The notes under the pieces are model-generated. The model had not been told where the DNA came from, did no database searches, and saw only the letters and a program-made list of their open reading frames with translations. A program made the position numbers and the translations under genes. Shown here one piece after another: positions 6,156 to 8,484 of a stretch of 8,484 nt of DNA. The DNA is from Campylobacteraceae bacterium (GTDB taxonomy: Bacteria > Campylobacterota > Campylobacteria > Campylobacterales > JALSKU01): assembly GCA_015488975.1 (NCBI GenBank), contig WFMT01000141.1, positions 1 through 8,484 of the forward strand, in the 5' to 3' direction. Within the stretch, counting starts at the first letter, position 1. Each line of letters opens with the position of its first letter.

Positions 6156-6875
6156 TCAAAATGGCCAAATACTTTCAATTAGTTTGGTACCCCATCCTTT
6201 TTTATTGTTTATATCCATTGGTCCCTCTGTTTTATACAGTATTTTCGCATCTGCTATATATTTGGAATTTATGGTATTTGTCTGATCTATATCGTAAGGT
6301 CTTATGACTCCGCTTATCTCAATGATTTGCTTTTCACCGTTTATAAGCATTTCCCTACTTCCTGATATAAAATAATTACCATTATTTAGTATTTTTATAA
6401 CTCTAGCTGAGATAGTAGTTGTAAACTGTTCATTCCTTGTGTTATCTCCTTTGCTTGAAAAACTATTTTGCGAGCCTGTTTGAAAACCTAAATTTGTTAT
6501 ACCATTTATTCTATTTACCGCACCGTTTACCGCAGCATTTGTACCAGCATTTGTAAAAATACCGCCTCCAAGCTTGTCTGAATTATTTTTTGATAAACTT
6601 TTTTTAGAGCTTGAACTTTGAGCTACTGTTTCATCTATAACAACAGTAACCAAGTCATTTACATTCATAGCTTTCCTATCTGAAAACAAAGGATTGTCGC
6701 CTCTTCCAAAAAGACTTCCTTCATTTGGAAATGCTGCTTCTTTTTCTTTTGACGGTAACTGCTCCACATAAGCAGGAGGTTTCATAGCTATCGTAGGATC
6801 AACACTTTTTGCAGTACAGCCGCTAAAAACCAACAAGGTAACAATAGACATAAATAATATAACTCCAAATTTCAT
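6156..6875 (-). CDS. flgH: Flagellar L-ring lipoprotein FlgH
   Basis: FlgH forms the outer-membrane L ring, the bushing around the flagellar rod. The 239-residue product has a lipoprotein signal peptide ending in the lipobox VFSGC, with C20 as the lipidated residue. Family blocks follow: GSLFGRG (53-59), NPLFSDRKAMNVNDLVTVVI (61-80), TTISARVIKILNNGNYFISG (153-172), IRPYDI (191-196), IADAKI (207-212) and the terminal WPF. Length and both ends are complete. A serine-, asparagine- and glycine-rich stretch (about 86-150) is the usual variable part. The ATG has CGGAG seven bases upstream. It is a single gene without flgI, flgG or other flagellar neighbours in the window, which is common in Campylobacterota, and it is driven by a sigma-54 promoter. 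Its 3' end converges on the TetR gene. Confidence 0.97.
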   Translation of the reverse strand: MKFGVILFMSIVTLLVFSGCTAKSVDPTIAMKPPAYVEQLPSKEKEAAFPNEGSLFGRGDNPLFSDRKAMNVNDLVTVVIDETVAQSSSSKKSLSKNNSDKLGGGIFTNAGTNAAVNGAVNRINGITNLGFQTGSQNSFSSKGDNTRNEQFTTTISARVIKILNNGNYFISGSREMLINGEKQIIEISGVIRPYDIDQTNTINSKYIADAKILYKTEGPMDINNKKGWGTKLIESIWPF

Positions 6876-6911
6876 AATTACTCCGATATTTTACTATAAT
6901 ACAAAAATATA

Positions 6912-6928
6912 AAGCAAAAAAAGTTCCA
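6912..6928 (-). promoter_or_regulatory. Sigma-54 (RpoN) promoter of flgH
   Basis: On the minus strand TGGAAC (6928-6923) and TTGCTT (6917-6912) form -24 and -12 elements with the invariant GG and GC exactly ten bases apart. This closely matches the TGGCAC-N5-TTGC consensus. Initiation would be near 6902, leaving a leader of about 27 bases with the CGGAG ribosome binding site. Middle flagellar genes of Campylobacterota are known to depend on sigma-54 with FlgR as activator, which agrees with this placement. Confidence 0.88.
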
Positions 6929-6998
6929 TGTTAAGGAGTTGTCAATATGAGTCAGATAAGCTACCCAATCGCTATTGTTATGCCATGAGTATGATTGC

Positions 6999-7041
6999 AA
7001 AAAAAATTACTACTTTGTGGCTGAGACCACCTTATCAAGTA
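6999..7041 (-). terminator. Candidate intrinsic terminator of the ackA-deaminase operon
   Basis: On the minus strand, just after the deaminase stop, TACTT (7041-7037) pairs with AAGTA (7015-7011) and, inside it, GTGG (7030-7027) with CCAC (7020-7017). A run of eight T (7006-6999) follows after a few bases. The stem is interrupted by an uneven internal loop and the T run is set back slightly, so the fit is moderate. Confidence 0.5.
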
Positions 7042-7043
7042 AA

Positions 7044-7502
7044 CTAATATATCTTTTTATTTTTTAAGTTATTCCATTTGTCAAAAAGTTTTGCATTTTT
7101 TTTATGGTCTATTTGATGTAAGATAGTGTATCTATTTTTCTTTTTAATCATTTCATAAAAAATTTTATCATCAAATCCACCATGAGATGCATCATCTTCA
7201 GTGGCGCCATAGTACACAATAGGAATCCTTGCCCAAAATATTGCACCCAGACACATAGGGCAAGGGAAGCAGGTTGTATAAAGAGTACAATCTTTAAGAT
7301 CAAATCTTTTTAAAATTTTTGAAGCTTTCCTTATAGCATTTACTTCTGCATGTGCTGTTGGATCATTATTCAACAGCACTTCATTTCGTCCTGTTGCTAT
7401 AATTTCTTCATTTCTTACAATAACTGCTCCAAAAGGACCACCATCCATATTATTTAAGCTCTTCACTGCCTCATTATAAGCTATTTTCATCCATTTATTC
7501 AC
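7044..7502 (-). CDS. guaD: Guanine deaminase-like nucleobase deaminase (CDA fold)
   Basis: The product is a zinc-dependent deaminase of the cytidine deaminase fold, most like Bacillus GuaD, which turns guanine into xanthine and ammonia. The 152 residues fit the family length (about 155). GGPFGAVIV (21-29) is followed by the zinc site: DPTAHAEVNAI (47-57) with ligand H51 and proton shuttle E53, and CFPCPMCLGAI (78-88) with ligands C81 and C84. GGFDDKIFY (108-116) and the C-terminal W..N..NKK.Y tail resemble GuaD rather than the tRNA deaminase TadA. The start is GTG 7502 with GTGAGAA seven bases upstream inside the 13-base gap after ackA; an ATG four codons later (7490) has no such site. The close spacing implies one transcript and probably translational coupling with ackA. 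Deamination of another purine cannot be excluded. Confidence 0.85.
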   Translation of the reverse strand: MNKWMKIAYNEAVKSLNNMDGGPFGAVIVRNEEIIATGRNEVLLNNDPTAHAEVNAIRKASKILKRFDLKDCTLYTTCFPCPMCLGAIFWARIPIVYYGATEDDASHGGFDDKIFYEMIKKKNRYTILHQIDHKKNAKLFDKWNNLKNKKIY

Positions 7503-7515
7503 GATTTTCTCACTT

Positions 7516-8484
7516 TCAGCTAACTATTTTATATGTCTGTTTTGCGATTTCAAGTTCTTCATCAGTGGGGACAACCAAAATTTTTATTTTAGAATCATCC
7601 GTGCTAATAAAAACGGAATTTTTTGTATTTTTTTTCAAGTCTATCTTTGCCCCGATACTCTCATCTAAATCTTTACAAACTTTCTCTCTCACAAGAACAG
7701 AATGCTCACCAATACCGCCCGTAAAAACAATAGCATCCACTTTTCCTATGCTAACAGTATAAGCACCTATATATTTTTTTATTCTATAGCAAAATATTTC
7801 AAGAGCAAGATTTGCATAAAAATCTTTTTTGGCAACCTTTTTTTCTATTTCTCGCATATCATTTAAGCCACATATCCCTTTTAAACCACTTTTTTTATTT
7901 AGCATATTATCCATTTCATCTATATTTAAATCCAAACATTCAGATAAATACAATATAATAGCAGGATCAATATCTCCGCTTCTTGTACCCATAACAAGGC
8001 CTTCCAAAGGAGTCAGCCCCATAGATGTATCGATACTTTTTCCACTCTTTATCGCAGTAGCACTTGCACCATTTCCTAAATGTAAAGTTATGAGGTTTAC
8101 TTTTTCCTCATCTATGCCTAAATATTTTGCAGCTTTTTTAGCAACATAATGATGAGATGTTCCATGGAATCCATATCTTCTTACTTGCTGATCTTCATAA
8201 AATTTGTAAGGCAAGGCATATATGTATGCACTTTTAGGTAAACTTTGATGAAATGCCGTATCAAAGACAGCTACCTGTTTTATATTTTTATATTTTTTAG
8301 CTATAGCTTCAATACCTATAAGATTTACAGGATTATGAAGTGGTGCAAGTGACGATATCTCTTTTATTTTATCTATAACATCTTTATTTATCAATGTAGG
8401 CTCACTAAAATACTCCCCTCCATGAACTACCCTATGCCCTACTCCTGTAAGTTCATTAAAATCTTTCAATATACCAAGCTCTAA
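7516..8484 (-). CDS. ackA: Acetate kinase AckA, N-terminus outside the window
   Basis: Acetate kinase interconverts acetyl phosphate plus ADP and acetate plus ATP, normally with phosphotransacetylase (Pta), and acts in the cytoplasm. The frame stays open to the right edge, giving 322 codons. By comparison with family length (about 400) roughly the first 75-80 residues, including the N-terminal NSGSSS phosphate-binding motif, lie beyond it. Visible blocks in this fragment are GHRVVHGGE (16-24, active-site Arg), VFDTAFH (73-79, catalytic Asp), RRYGFHGTSHHY (102-113, active-site His), HLGNGAS (135-141), GTRSGDID (166-173, active-site Arg), FTGGIGEHS (254-262) and PTDEELEIA (306-314, metal-binding Glu). 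A TTG at 8469 could be taken for a start, but it falls inside the conserved body. It is the upstream partner of the deaminase, 13 bases away; pta may lie further upstream. Confidence 0.96.
   Translation of the reverse strand, partial: LELGILKDFNELTGVGHRVVHGGEYFSEPTLINKDVIDKIKEISSLAPLHNPVNLIGIEAIAKKYKNIKQVAVFDTAFHQSLPKSAYIYALPYKFYEDQQVRRYGFHGTSHHYVAKKAAKYLGIDEEKVNLITLHLGNGASATAIKSGKSIDTSMGLTPLEGLVMGTRSGDIDPAIILYLSECLDLNIDEMDNMLNKKSGLKGICGLNDMREIEKKVAKKDFYANLALEIFCYRIKKYIGAYTVSIGKVDAIVFTGGIGEHSVLVREKVCKDLDESIGAKIDLKKNTKNSVFISTDDSKIKILVVPTDEELEIAKQTYKIVS

Noticed and set aside
6116..6307. 63-codon plus-strand frame after the TetR gene
   Set aside because: It overlaps the conserved C-terminus of flgH on the opposite strand and the end of tetR; no ribosome binding site or motif supports it.
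6988..7043. Short plus-strand frame reading MSMIAKKITTL
   Set aside because: It lies in the candidate terminator hairpin and A run, and has no ribosome binding site.
7565..8149. Plus-strand frames of 65 and 106 codons inside the acetate kinase gene
   Set aside because: They are antisense to conserved ackA blocks and have composition expected of a complementary frame.
8467..8469. TTG at 8469 as the start of acetate kinase
   Set aside because: The frame stays open to the window edge and the conserved N-terminal part of the family is still missing, so the true start is outside.

Overview
This AT-rich window looks like chromosomal DNA of a Campylobacterota (epsilonproteobacterial) species, probably a free-living flagellated member of the Campylobacterales. 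The pointers are the low GC content, a class II (plant-type) DAHP synthase, a stand-alone flgH behind a sigma-54 promoter, and tightly packed short operons. The genus cannot be fixed from the sequence alone.

Layout. Positions 1-656 hold two minus-strand genes of unknown function: a gene start cut by the left edge, and a small membrane-anchored coiled-coil protein. Divergent from them, on the plus strand, are two housekeeping genes. One is the class II DAHP synthase (807-2177, first step of the shikimate pathway). The other is murA (2405-3667, first committed step of peptidoglycan synthesis). A long hairpin lies between the two.

From about 3769 to 6140 lies the ruin of an efflux locus. On the minus strand are an exported protein broken by a one-base frameshift (4438-5099), a signal-peptide gene start reduced to 38 codons (4274-4390, perhaps TolC-like), and the last 175 codons of an RND pump (3769-4296). 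The last two are joined out of frame, which fits an internal deletion of several kilobases. Facing them on the plus strand is an intact TetR-family regulator (5538-6140). Its promoter has perfect -35 and -10 hexamers, and three GAAC-N4-GTTC operators sit exactly 32 bp apart. A fourth operator-like site and a perfect 40-bp palindrome lie near the promoter end of the decayed operon. The regulator and its switch therefore seem to have outlived the pump they presumably controlled.

The right part holds flgH (6156-6875, flagellar L-ring lipoprotein) with a clear sigma-54 -24/-12 promoter, then a minus-strand operon running ackA (cut by the right edge) to a guanine-deaminase-like gene. These two genes are 13 bases apart and are followed by a candidate terminator.

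The most noteworthy part is the regulatory region 5100-5537 together with the deletion scar near 4274-4296. No CRISPR array, RNA gene or insertion sequence was recognised.
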